64,000 bases of DNA from Streptomyces sp. BA2 (GTDB lineage Bacteria; Actinomycetota; Actinomycetes; Streptomycetales; Streptomycetaceae), in the NCBI RefSeq assembly GCF_009769735.1, contig NZ_WSRO01000002.1, positions 6,522,001 through 6,586,000 on the forward strand. The letters run 5' to 3'. The notes under the pieces were generated by a model. It was not told where the DNA came from and made no database searches. It saw nothing but the letters and a program-made list of their open reading frames with translations. The number at the start of each line of letters is the position of its first letter. The first letter of the stretch is position 1. Below, in pieces: positions 23,001 through 32,361 of the stretch. The position numbers and the translations under genes were made by a program.

Positions 23001-23582
23001 CTACTTGAGTCGTGCCATAAGTGCGTGCTCGACCAGCGTGATCAGGCCGCTCTTTGCGTCCGCACGGTGTCGCGCGTCGGTGGTGATGATCGGCGTGTTG
23101 GGACCGATCTGGAGAGCTTCGCGCACTTCATCGGGGGTGTACGGCTGGTGGCCGTCGAAGCCGTTGAGCGCGATGACGAAGGGCAGACCGCTGTTCTCGA
23201 AGTAGTCGACGGCCGGAAAGCAGTCGGCGAGACGGCGGGTGTCGACGAGCACCACGGCGCCGATGGCGCCGCGTACGAGGTCGTCCCACATGAACCAGAA
23301 GCGGTCCTGACCGGGAGTACCGAAGAGGTACAGGATCAGGTCCTGGTCCAGGGTGATGCGGCCGAAGTCCATGGCCACCGTGGTGGTGGTCTTGTCCCCG
23401 GTGTGGGTGAGGTCGTCGATGCCCGCGGACGCGGACGTCATGACGGCCTCGGTGCGCAGCGGGTTGATCTCGGAGACCGCGCCCACGAACGTGGTCTTGC
23501 CGACGCCGAAGCCGCCAGCCACCACGATCTTCGCGCTGGTGGTGGAGCGGCCTCCGCCGCTGCTAGAGCTTGCGAAGTCCAC
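23001..23582 (-). CDS. cvnD: Conservon GTPase CvnD (second conservon)
   Basis: 193 residues, same motifs as the first copy: GGFGVGKTT, GTPGQD and NGFD. Over the shared 185 residues only about four or five positions differ from the first CvnD (for example IGPNTP for IGPDTP), while the CvnA partners are far more divergent. It overlaps the end of cvnC by 20 bp, as in the first operon. Confidence 0.93.
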   Translation of the reverse strand: MDFASSSSGGGRSTTSAKIVVAGGFGVGKTTFVGAVSEINPLRTEAVMTSASAGIDDLTHTGDKTTTTVAMDFGRITLDQDLILYLFGTPGQDRFWFMWDDLVRGAIGAVVLVDTRRLADCFPAVDYFENSGLPFVIALNGFDGHQPYTPDEVREALQIGPNTPIITTDARHRADAKSGLITLVEHALMARLK

Positions 23583-23967
23583 TGAGCACCCTTTCGAGCA
23601 GTGTCACGTCAGGCTGACCGCCGGCGTTCTCGTCGCCGCCGGGCTGGTGAATGGCGACGAGCCCGGCCTCGGCCAGGTCGGCCACGAGGATCCGGGCCAC
23701 GCCGAGCGGCATGGAGAGCAGAGCCGACACCTCGGCCACCGACTTGACCTCGCGGCAGAGGTGGCAGATGCGCTGGTGCTCGGGGAGCAGTCCCATCAGC
23801 TGGGCCGGGTCGGCCGTCGTGCTCACCAGCGCCTCTATCGCGAGCTGGTAGCGGGGCCTGGTCCGGCCGCCGGTCATCGCGTAAGGACGCACCAGCGGCT
23901 GGTCGCCTTCATAGCCGTACGACGCCTGAGAGCCGTACGGATCGTGAGAGGCGTTGGGCGGGGTCAT
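23563..23967 (-). CDS. cvnC: Conservon protein CvnC (DUF742)
   Basis: 134 residues; nearly all of it is the DUF742 domain (LVRPYAMTGGRTRPRYQLAIE to the C-terminal VTLLERVLSGLRKL, shared with the first copy). The short N-terminus (MTPPNASHDPYGSQAS) lacks the Pro/Gln extension of the first CvnC. ATG start after CGGAGGATCC. Confidence 0.92.
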   Translation of the reverse strand: MTPPNASHDPYGSQASYGYEGDQPLVRPYAMTGGRTRPRYQLAIEALVSTTADPAQLMGLLPEHQRICHLCREVKSVAEVSALLSMPLGVARILVADLAEAGLVAIHQPGGDENAGGQPDVTLLERVLSGLRKL

Positions 23968-24087
23968 GGATCCTCCGGGCGGGACAGCAGGTGGTCTGCG
24001 TGCCGTCTGATAGAGCCGGTGGGGGGCACCAGGTTGGCCGGACGGTGGTCAGTACGTTCGGTCGGTGGGGCGGCCGATGGAGAAGAG

Positions 24088-24507
24088 CTAGTGCAGCAGG
24101 CTGCCCTGCAGTTCGGCGCGGAGGTCCGGGGTGAGGACGGCGCCCGCGCGGTCGACGAGGAGCGCCATCTCGTATCCGACAAGGCCGATGTCGCACTCGG
24201 GGTGCGCGAGCACGGCCAGGGACGAACCGTCGGAGACCGACATGAGGAAAAGGAACCCCCGCTCCATTTCCACCACGGTCTGGGTGACGGCGCCGCCCTC
24301 GAAGATCCGCGAGGCCCCGGCGGTGAGGGAGGTCAGACCCGACGCGACCGCGGCCAGCTGGTCGGCGCGGTCACGCGGGAAGCCCTCGGACATCGCCAGA
24401 AGGAGGCCGTCGGCGGAGACCACGACGGTGTGGGACACCCCGGGGGTGTTGTCCACGAAGTTCGTGATCAACCAGTTCAGATTCTGTGCCGCCTGGCTCG
24501 GACTCAA
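24088..24507 (-). CDS. cvnB: Conservon protein CvnB (roadblock/LC7)
   Basis: 139 residues, starting at TTG 24507 with AGGAG upstream (MSPSQAAQNLNWLITNFV). It is almost identical to the first CvnB; differences are few, such as HPECDIGLVGYE for HPDADIGLIGYE. A GTPase partner by family. It abuts the cvnA stop. Confidence 0.92.
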   Translation of the reverse strand: MSPSQAAQNLNWLITNFVDNTPGVSHTVVVSADGLLLAMSEGFPRDRADQLAAVASGLTSLTAGASRIFEGGAVTQTVVEMERGFLFLMSVSDGSSLAVLAHPECDIGLVGYEMALLVDRAGAVLTPDLRAELQGSLLH

Positions 24508-27500
24508 CTAACGCTCCTGCTGGTGAGTGGGGTAGCTGCCGGTCTGGCCGGTACCGGCCTGGCGACCCTGCTGGATGCCCCGACGGAGATTCGTCAGCCG
24601 GCCGCGCACGTCGTCGGGCGCACGCGAGACCTGCGGACCTGTGCTGTCCTGCTGCTGCTGTGCGGTGCCCGCGACGAGGTTGGCTCGCGGTACGCGGCGC
24701 GGCAGGCCGGACGTGGTGACGCCACCGGCGGACGGCTGCCGGACGCGCTCGGCCTGGCGGCCCAGCTCGTCGTTGGGCGAGGTGCGCCAGGATGCGGCGC
24801 TGCCGTTCGTGACGTTGCCGCCGGTTCCGCCGCCGGTGCCGTTGGAGGCGGGGGCCGGCCGCTGGGGAGCGGCCGGGTTCTGCGGCTGCTGTGCCTGCGG
24901 CCTCTGTGCCTGCGGCCTCGACGGGAGGGGCGAGGAGGGCGACGAGGCCTGCGGGCGCTGCGGCCGCTGGGGCTGCTGCTGCTCGGGGGCGCTGCCCTGG
25001 GGCGGCTGGTGCCCTTGCTGCTGCTGTTGCTGCTGCTGGAACCAGTTGGTCTCCAGCGTGTCGAACAGCGGGGTACGGCCGTCACCGGGACCGGCGGGCG
25101 GCAGGCCCTCCGGCTGTACGGGCTGCTGGGGCTGGGAGGGCTGCTGCGGAACCGGCGGGAGGCCCTGCTGACCCGGGCCCTGACCCTGACCCTGACCCGG
25201 GCCCTGACCCTGAGCCGGACCCTGACCCTGAGCCGGACCCTGACCACGCCCAGGCGCGTCGCCCGCGTCACGGCCACCGCGCTGCTGCTGCGGGGCACCG
25301 GCACCCGGCGTACCGCCGTTGTTGTAGCCGGGGGCGCTGGTGCCGGGACGCTGGAACTGCCCCGTACCGGAGGACGAGGAGGAGTCCTGGCCGCCGAAGA
25401 CGTCCGGGCGGACGAACTGCCCGGTGCCCTGCTGGCCCTGGCCGCCCTGCTGCGGCGAACCCGTACCGGGCGGCGGCCCGTTGAAGTCCGGCCGGGCGAA
25501 CTCGGCGGTCGAACCGGGGCCCTGCGCGGAGGCGCCGGCCGCGGGGTGCGGGAACTGTCCGGTGGACTCCGGCTCCTCGTGCCCACGCGGGGTGTCGAAC
25601 GGCTCCCGCGAGATCTGCGGCTGCGCGTTCTCGTCGCTCCAACTGGGCACGCGCGGCTGCGGGTTGCCCCCGGGAAGCTCGGCACGCGGACCACCGCGCG
25701 GCGGCAGCTGCGGCCTGTGCCCCTGGCCCCCGGCGTCGTTCGCGGGTCCGGAGGGCTTCGCGGGACCTGCGGGGTTCACCGGGTTCGTACGCTGCTGGGG
25801 CACGGGAGGCTGCGGCGCGGAAGCCTGACCGCGACCACCACCCTGCCCGGCCTGTCCACCCTGTCCGCCTTGCCCGCCCCCGAAGAGACTGCCACCGGTA
25901 CCGGCCGAGGCGCCCTGGCCGGGCTGTCCCTGCCGGGGAGGCTGCTGACCCGACGGGCCCGCCGGAGCGGACGGCGAACCGGCACGCGGCCCCCCGTCGC
26001 GCGAAGGCAGTGCGGCACGCGGCCCCGAGCCCGTGACCTGACCACGAGGCGGACCGGCGCCGAGCCTGCCCTGGGAGCCCGCGGGACCCGAGCCGGGCGC
26101 ACCGTTTCCGCCACCGTTCCCGGCGCCGACTCCGCGACGCGCGGCAGCGGCACCCGCCGAGGCCTGCGCGGCGACGGGGCCACCGCTCTGGCCGGGGGCG
26201 GGCGCACCGGGCTTGTTCGGCGCCTTCTTGCCGCCCTGGGCGACATCGATGGGCAGCATGACGAGCGCGGTCGTACCGCCGGAGTCCGAAGGACGGAGCT
26301 GGATGCGGATGCCGTGACGCTGCGACAGACGGCCGACCACGAACAGACCCATGCGGCGCGAGACCGAGACGTCCACGGTGGGCGGCGACGCGAGCCGCTC
26401 GTTGATCGCGGCGAGGTCCTCGGGCGAGAGGCCGATGCCCGTGTCGTGGATCTCGATCAGCACACGCCCGTCGGGCAGCGCGTGACCGGTGACCTTGACC
26501 TTGGTCTGCGGCGAGGAGAACGACGTCGCGTTCTCCAGGAGCTCGGCGAGCAGGTGCACGAGGTCGTTGACCACGCGTCCGGCGACCTCGGTCGTCGGGA
26601 CCGCGGAGAGTTCGATGCGCTCGTACTGCTCCACCTCGGACGCGGCGGCACGCAGCACGTCGACGAGCGGGACGGGCCGGGTCCACCGGCGGCCGGGCTC
26701 TTCACCGGCGAGAACGAGGAGGTTCTCGCCGTTACGGCGCATGCGGGTCGCGAGGTGGTCGAGCTTGAACAGCGAGGAGAGCTGGTCGGGGTCGGCCTCG
26801 CGCGACTCCAGCTCGGAGATGAGCGAGAGCTGGCGCTGGATAAGACCCTGCGAACGCCTCGACAGGTTGGTGAACATCGCGTTGACGTTGCCTCGCAGCA
26901 ACGCCTGCTCGGCGGCGAGGCGGACGGCCTCGCGGTGCACGTCGTCGAAGGCCGCGGCCACCTGGCCGATCTCGTCCCTGGAGTGCACACCGACGGACTC
27001 GACGGAGGTGTCGACGTCCTGCGGGTCGGCCTCGGAGAGCTGCTTGACGAGCTCGGGCAGCCGGTCCTGGGCGACCTTGGTCGCGGTGTCCTGGAGGCGC
27101 CGCAGCGAGCGGATCATGGACCGGGCCACGACGAAGGCGCCGACGAGCGAGACACCGAGGACGAGCAGGATCAGCGCACCGTTGAGGATGGCCGCCTGCT
27201 CGGACTCGTTGCGCAGCTCTCGGGCCTTCTGCTCCATCTCGTTGAGCAGCGTGAGCTCGATCTTGGACATCGCGTCGATCTTGGTGGTGTCGTTGTCGAC
27301 CCAGTCCTTGTACGAGCGCTTGTCCTGGAGCTTGATGCCGCCCTCCTGCTCAAGCACACGCTTGGCGTAGGAGTCGGCGCCCTTGATGGAGGAGTTGCCG
27401 CCGTCGATGGGCTTGGTGAGCTCGTCGGGATTGCCCGAGTAGATGCCCTTGAAGGCATCCAGTTCGGAGTTCTCCTTGTCGAGCGCGGACCAGCCGTAGC

Positions 27501-28383
27501 GCCGGTCGGTCTCGGAGATTTTACCGAAGGTGTTGTCACCGGCTGGGAGCGAGGCAGCGATCACGGCACGCTGCACCGAGGCGTACTCCTTGGCGGAGGA
27601 GAAGGCCGTCAGGGCGCGGGTGCGCTGGATCATGTCCGGATTGCTGGTCGCCTGCGCCATGTCCGAGGACAGGGTGAGCAGCTGCTCGATGAGCTGGCTG
27701 TAGGCATCGACCGTCTGCGACGTGGAGTTCTCGTCGTCGTAGGCGTTCTTGCGTACGTCGTTGATCTTCTGGAGCTGCTGGGTGATCTCGACGGTGTTGG
27801 CGCGGACGCCGAGGAGACCCTTGTCGCCGTCGGTGTTGTCGAGGTCCTGCGTCTCCTGCAGGAAGCGGTTGTAGGCGCGGTCGGTCTTCTGCCGGGCGCC
27901 CTTGACCACGTAGTCCGAGGAGTTCGCGCCGTGCGCGAGGGGGCCTGCCGAGCGGTCGCGCTCCTCCTGGAGCGCGGAGGCCAGCTCGGTGGCGCGCTTG
28001 GTCATGTCGGTCAGCAGCTTCATGTTGTTGAGCTGCTGGATCTCGTCCATGGACTCGTTGATGCGGAGCGCGCCCAGGGAGGTCGCTGTGATCACGGGGA
28101 GCGCGAGCAGCGAGACGAGGCGGGTGGAGATGCGCCAGTTGCGCAGGGCTATTCGCGAGCCGGGTCCTGTGGGCGACTTCACGGTGCCCGTCGTACTGCC
28201 CGATGCCGGGGAGGCCGTGGGCAGACTCACGCCGCCGGCTCCGCGCACGGCTCCGGGGCCGTTGTCGCCGGACGGTACCTGCCCGGGGTTCTGGGCGTGC
28301 TGGGCCGAGGAGCCGCGGTCGGTCCCGCCGCGCTCCGGCTCCGCCGCAGCGCTGCTGCCATCCCTCTTGAAACGTCCCTGCAC
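24508..28383 (-). CDS. cvnA: Conservon sensor CvnA (NIT-HAMP-HATPase), long form
   Basis: 1291 residues from GTG 28383 (VQGRFKRDGSSAAAEPERGG). The frame is open further upstream, but that part is not protein-like; AGAGG lies 11 bp before this GTG exactly as in the first cvnA. Order: disordered N-terminus of about 85 residues, a membrane helix (ISTRLVSLLALPVITATSLG), NIT-type sensor domain, second helix near 395-420 (ILNGALILLVLGVSLVGAFVV), HAMP, ATPase domain with HLLAELLENATSFS and DTGIGLSPED. The final 530 residues are Gly, Pro and Gln rich with runs such as QQQQQQQQG and GQGPAQGQGPAQGQ. Confidence 0.92.
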   Translation of the reverse strand: MQGRFKRDGSSAAAEPERGGTDRGSSAQHAQNPGQVPSGDNGPGAVRGAGGVSLPTASPASGSTTGTVKSPTGPGSRIALRNWRISTRLVSLLALPVITATSLGALRINESMDEIQQLNNMKLLTDMTKRATELASALQEERDRSAGPLAHGANSSDYVVKGARQKTDRAYNRFLQETQDLDNTDGDKGLLGVRANTVEITQQLQKINDVRKNAYDDENSTSQTVDAYSQLIEQLLTLSSDMAQATSNPDMIQRTRALTAFSSAKEYASVQRAVIAASLPAGDNTFGKISETDRRYGWSALDKENSELDAFKGIYSGNPDELTKPIDGGNSSIKGADSYAKRVLEQEGGIKLQDKRSYKDWVDNDTTKIDAMSKIELTLLNEMEQKARELRNESEQAAILNGALILLVLGVSLVGAFVVARSMIRSLRRLQDTATKVAQDRLPELVKQLSEADPQDVDTSVESVGVHSRDEIGQVAAAFDDVHREAVRLAAEQALLRGNVNAMFTNLSRRSQGLIQRQLSLISELESREADPDQLSSLFKLDHLATRMRRNGENLLVLAGEEPGRRWTRPVPLVDVLRAAASEVEQYERIELSAVPTTEVAGRVVNDLVHLLAELLENATSFSSPQTKVKVTGHALPDGRVLIEIHDTGIGLSPEDLAAINERLASPPTVDVSVSRRMGLFVVGRLSQRHGIRIQLRPSDSGGTTALVMLPIDVAQGGKKAPNKPGAPAPGQSGGPVAAQASAGAAAARRGVGAGNGGGNGAPGSGPAGSQGRLGAGPPRGQVTGSGPRAALPSRDGGPRAGSPSAPAGPSGQQPPRQGQPGQGASAGTGGSLFGGGQGGQGGQAGQGGGRGQASAPQPPVPQQRTNPVNPAGPAKPSGPANDAGGQGHRPQLPPRGGPRAELPGGNPQPRVPSWSDENAQPQISREPFDTPRGHEEPESTGQFPHPAAGASAQGPGSTAEFARPDFNGPPPGTGSPQQGGQGQQGTGQFVRPDVFGGQDSSSSSGTGQFQRPGTSAPGYNNGGTPGAGAPQQQRGGRDAGDAPGRGQGPAQGQGPAQGQGPGQGQGQGPGQQGLPPVPQQPSQPQQPVQPEGLPPAGPGDGRTPLFDTLETNWFQQQQQQQQGHQPPQGSAPEQQQPQRPQRPQASSPSSPLPSRPQAQRPQAQQPQNPAAPQRPAPASNGTGGGTGGNVTNGSAASWRTSPNDELGRQAERVRQPSAGGVTTSGLPRRVPRANLVAGTAQQQQDSTGPQVSRAPDDVRGRLTNLRRGIQQGRQAGTGQTGSYPTHQQER

Positions 28384-28893
28384 TAGCGTCGCAACCTCTG
28401 GACCAGGCGTCCCTCCGCATAACGGCGGGACGGTGTCGGCGTCGTGGGGCGCAGAACGCCCCATGGTGGTCGTGAGTGACCGGCGCTGCTCCCCTTTCCC
28501 GCCGCCACTCGGCGCTGCGTTGCGCCCCTGCGCGCCGGTTCGATCCCGCGGCGGTCCCGGGAATTCCAGCACAGTGCAGGATCTCCAACAAGGCCCGTGT
28601 GTCGCGCCGGGACCTCCGTGACTGGGTGTGAGTGACGCGTCACGAGCGGTAGAAAGTGATCTGGGGCAAAACGGTCTATTGGGCCCAGGAAAGCTCTGGC
28701 TGACGGGTGTCCCAGTCTTCATGATCGGGAGCGGAATGATGGCTTCAGTGGCGCAATGTCCGATTCCAACAAGGCCTACACGGGCCTGAATTGACCCTTT
28801 TGCCCGGTCGCTCGTGAGCAAACTCACATGAAGATCAAGGCCTCATCCGGGCTTTGGGCGGGAATTGGATGTTTAGCCTGACGCTTTACAGGG
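28384..28893. other. Promoter region between the second conservon and the small ORF
   Basis: 510 bp, no credible gene. It holds a leader hairpin for cvnA (28409-28431, GTCCCtCCG/CGGcGGGAC), a perfect 12-bp palindrome GTGACGCGTCAC (28632-28643) and GTGAG/CTCAC arms (28814-28827). The second conservon's promoter and that of the rightward small ORF must lie here; I cannot assign hexamers securely. Confidence 0.5.
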
Positions 28894-29157
28894 ATGGCGA
28901 ATCCGACAACCCGCGTCCTCCGTACGACGCCTCAACTGACAGGGCACGAACAGCAGATGAAGACTGTGAAGTCGGCGATGTTCCGCAACATAGCCAACCC
29001 GCGCCGCACCACCCTCGCCCACCTCACGGACGCGCAGGAGGTCGCCCCGGCCGCCGAGCAGCCGGACCACGCGACGGAACTGCCGACGGTGACGGCCAAC
29101 CCGAAGCGCACGATCCTGATGGACGCGCCGGAGGAATCCAGCCCGTCGGCGGCCTGA
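28894..29157 (+). CDS. Small protein of unknown function
   Basis: 87 residues from ATG 28894, or 66 from ATG 28957 (MKTVKSAMFRNIANPRRTTL). No family recognised. The sequence is charged and protein-like in composition (AHLTDAQEVAPAAEQPDHAT, NPKRTILMDAPEESSP) unlike the Arg-rich shadow frames around it. Neither start has a good ribosome binding site, so a leaderless transcript is possible. It is divergent from the second conservon. Confidence 0.5.
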   Translation: MANPTTRVLRTTPQLTGHEQQMKTVKSAMFRNIANPRRTTLAHLTDAQEVAPAAEQPDHATELPTVTANPKRTILMDAPEESSPSAA

Positions 29158-29164
29158 GGATGAT

Positions 29165-29193
29165 CAAGCCCGTCCGGCGATTGAGGACGAGCG
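29165..29193 (+). repeat. Common Streptomyces intergenic element
   Basis: CAAGCCCGTCCGGCGATTGA followed by GGACGAGCG. From memory this sequence recurs in intergenic regions of many Streptomyces chromosomes. It lies between the small ORF and the FAH gene. Confidence 0.6.
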
Positions 29194-29302
29194 CTCAGGC
29201 GCGATCGCGGCGGGCGAAGCCGCGGGGCCACAGGAGGCTTGGCGGCACACGGCCACGTTAGCCTGGGGGGTCAGACTCTCCCTCCAGCAAAGGGCACCGC
29301 TC

Positions 29303-30091
29303 TTGCGCATCGCCAGGTTCTCCATCGACGGCAACGTCGCCTTCGGCGCGGTCGAGGGCGAAAGCCCCCCCGGAACGACCGATGGGCTCGTCCTCGACAT
29401 CATCAAGGGCATCCCGTTCGCGGACTTCGAGCTCTCCGGCACGAAGGTCCCGCTGAGCAAGGTCAGGCTGCTGCCTCCGGTGCTCCCCAACAAGGTCGTG
29501 GGCATCGGCCGCAACTACGCGGACCACGCGGCGGAACTCGGCAACGAGGTCCCGGACGTCCCCGTCGCGTTCTTCAAGCCGTCGACCTCGGTGATCGGCC
29601 CCGGCGACGCCATCGCGTACCCCTCCTTCTCGCAGGAGGTGCACTACGAGGCCGAGCTGGCCGTGGTCATCGGCCGCATGTGCCGCGAGGTCCCGCGCGA
29701 GCGCGCCCGTGACGTCATCCTCGGCTACACCTGCGCCAACGACGTCACCGCGCGTGACGTACAGAAGCGCGAGAACCAGTGGGCAAGGGCCAAGGGCTTC
29801 GACAGCTCCTGCCCGCTCGGCCCCTGGGTGGAGACCGACCTCGACCCCTCCGACCTCACCATCCAGTGCACGGTCAACGGCGAACAGCGCCAGCTGGGGC
29901 GTACGGCCGAGATGGTCCGCTCCATCGAGGACCTGATCGTGCACATCTCCGAGGCCATGACGCTGCTCCCGGGCGACGTCATCCTCACGGGCACCCCGGC
30001 AGGGGTCGGCCCCCTCAACGTCGGCGACGAGGTCGCCGTCACCATCGAAGGCATCGGCACTCTCACCAACAAGGTGATCAAGCGTGGCTAA
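29303..30091 (+). CDS. Fumarylacetoacetate hydrolase family protein
   Basis: 262 residues, short FAH form. Metal ligands are visible at E116 and E118 (VHYEAELAVVIG) and D147 (CANDVTARD); GIGRNYADH and LTGTPAGVG are family motifs. Members hydrolyse or decarboxylate C-C bonds of 2-oxo acids (acylpyruvases, oxaloacetate decarboxylases, HpcE-like enzymes). TTG start at 29303 with AAAGGG eight bases upstream. Its last 8 bp overlap the gltX start, so the two are co-translated, a common actinobacterial arrangement. The exact substrate is uncertain. Confidence 0.88.
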   Translation: MRIARFSIDGNVAFGAVEGESPPGTTDGLVLDIIKGIPFADFELSGTKVPLSKVRLLPPVLPNKVVGIGRNYADHAAELGNEVPDVPVAFFKPSTSVIGPGDAIAYPSFSQEVHYEAELAVVIGRMCREVPRERARDVILGYTCANDVTARDVQKRENQWARAKGFDSSCPLGPWVETDLDPSDLTIQCTVNGEQRQLGRTAEMVRSIEDLIVHISEAMTLLPGDVILTGTPAGVGPLNVGDEVAVTIEGIGTLTNKVIKRG

Positions 30092-31565
30092 CGCGACCCC
30101 CGTACGCGTACGGTTCTGTCCCTCGCCGACCGGCAACCCCCACGTGGGCCTGGTCCGCACCGCTCTCTTCAACTGGGCCTACGCCCGGCACAACGAGGGC
30201 TCCCTGGTCTTCCGCATCGAGGACACCGACGCGGCTCGCGACTCGGAGGAGTCGTACGAGCAGCTGCTCGACTCGATGCGCTGGCTGGGCTTCGACTGGG
30301 ACGAGGGCCCCGAGGTCGGCGGCCCGCACGCGCCGTACCGCCAGTCGCAGCGCATGGACATCTACCAGGACGTCGCCAAGAAGCTCCTGGACGCCGGCCG
30401 CGCGTACTACTGCTACTGCTCCACAGAGGAGCTGGACACCCGCCGCGAGGCCGCGCGCGCCGCCGGCAAGCCGTCCGGCTACGACGGCCACTGCCGCGAC
30501 CTCACGACCGAGCAGCGTGCCGCGTACGAGACGGAGGGCCGCAAGCCCATCGTCCGCTTCCGCATGCCCGACGAGACGATCACGTTCACGGACCTGGTCC
30601 GCGGCGAGATCACGTACCAGCCGGAGAACGTCCCGGACTACGGCATCGTCCGCGCCAACGGAGCACCGCTCTACACCCTGGTGAACCCGGTCGACGACGC
30701 CCTGATGGAGATCACCCACGTCCTGCGCGGCGAGGACCTGCTCTCCTCGACCCCGCGCCAGATCGCGCTCTACAAGGCGCTGACCGACCTGGGCATCGCC
30801 AAGGTGACCCCGGCCTTCGGCCACCTCCCGTACGTCATGGGCGAGGGCAACAAGAAGCTGAGCAAGCGCGACCCCCAGGCCTCGCTCAACCTCTACCGCG
30901 AGCGAGGCTTCCTCCCCGAGGGCCTCCTTAACTACCTGTCCCTCCTGGGCTGGTCGTTCTCCGCGGACCAGGACGTCTTCTCGATCCCGGACATGGTCGC
31001 CAAGTTCGACCTCGCGGACGTGAACGCCAACCCGGCCCGCTTCGACCTGAAGAAGGCCGAGGCGATCAACGCCGACCACATCCGCATGCTGGACGTGAAG
31101 GCGTTCGCGACGGCGTGCGAGCCGTGGCTGAAGGCCCCGCACGCCAACTGGGTCCCCGAGAGCTTCGACCAGGCGGCCTGGGAAGCCATCGCGCCCCACG
31201 CCCAGACCCGCATCAAGGTCCTCTCCGAGATCACGGAGAACGTGGACTTCCTCTTCCTCGACAAGCCCGTCGAGGACGAGGCGTCCTGGACGAAGGCCAT
31301 GGGCAAGGGCGACCCTGCCGCGCTCCTGACGACGGCCCGCGCCAAGCTCGACGCCGCCGACTGGACCTCGCCCGAGTCCCTCAAGGAGGCCGTCCTGGCC
31401 GCCGGCGAGGAGCACGGCCTGAAGCTCGGCAAGGCCCAGGCCCCGGTCCGCGTCGCAGTCACCGGCCGCACGGTCGGCCTGCCCCTCTTCGAGTCCCTGG
31501 AGATCCTGGGCAAGGAAAAGTCGCTGACCCGCATCGACGCGGCCCTGGCGAAGCTGGCCGCGTAA
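30084..31565 (+). CDS. gltX: Glutamyl-tRNA synthetase
   Basis: 493 residues. Class I signatures: CPSPTGNPHVG (HIGH region) near residue 12 and KKLSKR (KMSKS region) near 250. No glutaminyl-tRNA synthetase is expected in actinobacteria, so this enzyme probably charges both tRNA-Glu and tRNA-Gln, with amidation by GatCAB; the tRNA-Gln and tRNA-Glu genes lie just downstream. GTG start inside the end of the FAH gene. Confidence 0.95.
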   Translation: MANATPVRVRFCPSPTGNPHVGLVRTALFNWAYARHNEGSLVFRIEDTDAARDSEESYEQLLDSMRWLGFDWDEGPEVGGPHAPYRQSQRMDIYQDVAKKLLDAGRAYYCYCSTEELDTRREAARAAGKPSGYDGHCRDLTTEQRAAYETEGRKPIVRFRMPDETITFTDLVRGEITYQPENVPDYGIVRANGAPLYTLVNPVDDALMEITHVLRGEDLLSSTPRQIALYKALTDLGIAKVTPAFGHLPYVMGEGNKKLSKRDPQASLNLYRERGFLPEGLLNYLSLLGWSFSADQDVFSIPDMVAKFDLADVNANPARFDLKKAEAINADHIRMLDVKAFATACEPWLKAPHANWVPESFDQAAWEAIAPHAQTRIKVLSEITENVDFLFLDKPVEDEASWTKAMGKGDPAALLTTARAKLDAADWTSPESLKEAVLAAGEEHGLKLGKAQAPVRVAVTGRTVGLPLFESLEILGKEKSLTRIDAALAKLAA

Positions 31566-31582
31566 GTACGTACGTTCAGAAC

Positions 31583-31619
31583 GAAGGGCCCGGAAGCCAC
31601 CACGGCTCCCGGGCCCTTC
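31583..31619 (+). terminator. Terminator after gltX
   Basis: GAAGGGCCCGG and CCGGGCCCTTC pair over 11 bp, with an inner AGCC/GGCT stem. Confidence 0.8.
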
Positions 31620-31635
31620 GCATACCGTCGAAGAC

Positions 31636-32361
31636 ATGCCGATCAAAGCCGTGGTCTGGGACATCGACGACACGATCTTCGATTACGCGCACGCCGACAC
31701 CACCGGCATGCACGCCCACCTCACCGCCGAAGGCCTCATCGAGCGGTACGAGACCGCCGAGCGCGCCCTGGACCTGTGGAAAGAGGTCACCGAGCGCCAC
31801 TGGGCACGCTTCAGCGCCGGAGGGGTCGAGTTCCAGGCGCAGCGCCGCGACCGCGTGCGCGACTTCCTGGGTGCCGTCCTGAGCGACCAGGAGGCGGACG
31901 CCTGGTTCGAGCGTTACCTCACACATTACGAATCCGCCTGGACCCTCTTCCCCGACACCGTCCCCGTCCTCGACGCCCTCGCCGACGACTACCGCCACGC
32001 GGTCCTGTCCAACTCCGCCCTGATCGTCCAGGACCGCAAGCTGCGCGTCCTCGGTGTGCGCGACCGCTTCGAGTCCGTCCTGTGCGCCGCCGAACTCGGC
32101 GTCTCCAAGCCTGCGGCTGAGGCCTTCCTCGCGGTGTGCACGGCGATGGGGCTCGCGCCCGAGGAAGTGGCCTACGTGGGGGACCAGCCGGAGATCGACG
32201 CACGAGGCGCCCGTGACGCGGGTCTTCTCGGGATCTGGCTCGACCGCAACAGCGCGGCCCAGGAAGGCCCGTCGGGCGTGCACCGCATCACGCGTCTCAC
32301 CGAGCTGCCGCCGCTGCTCCGCGCCGATACCCGTTTTGGAGCGCCGTCCACCTTCGGGTAA
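31636..32361 (+). CDS. HAD-family hydrolase
   Basis: 241 residues. Motif I is DIDDT (D9 nucleophile, D11 acid), motif II is the Ser of LSNSA, motif III the Lys of GVSKPAAEAF, motif IV GDQPEIDARGARDAG. A helical cap lies between I and II. It is in the phosphoglycolate phosphatase/YjjG-like subgroup, which removes phosphate from small metabolites; the substrate is not known. ATG 17 bp after the gltX terminator. The promoter of the tRNA cluster overlaps its stop codon. Confidence 0.9.
   Translation: MPIKAVVWDIDDTIFDYAHADTTGMHAHLTAEGLIERYETAERALDLWKEVTERHWARFSAGGVEFQAQRRDRVRDFLGAVLSDQEADAWFERYLTHYESAWTLFPDTVPVLDALADDYRHAVLSNSALIVQDRKLRVLGVRDRFESVLCAAELGVSKPAAEAFLAVCTAMGLAPEEVAYVGDQPEIDARGARDAGLLGIWLDRNSAAQEGPSGVHRITRLTELPPLLRADTRFGAPSTFG

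Noticed and set aside
23353..28386. Very long open frame (1677 codons) on the plus strand opposite the second conservon
   Set aside because: It is antisense to cvnA-cvnD, Arg/Leu/Gly-rich and without domain motifs; high G+C keeps antisense frames open.
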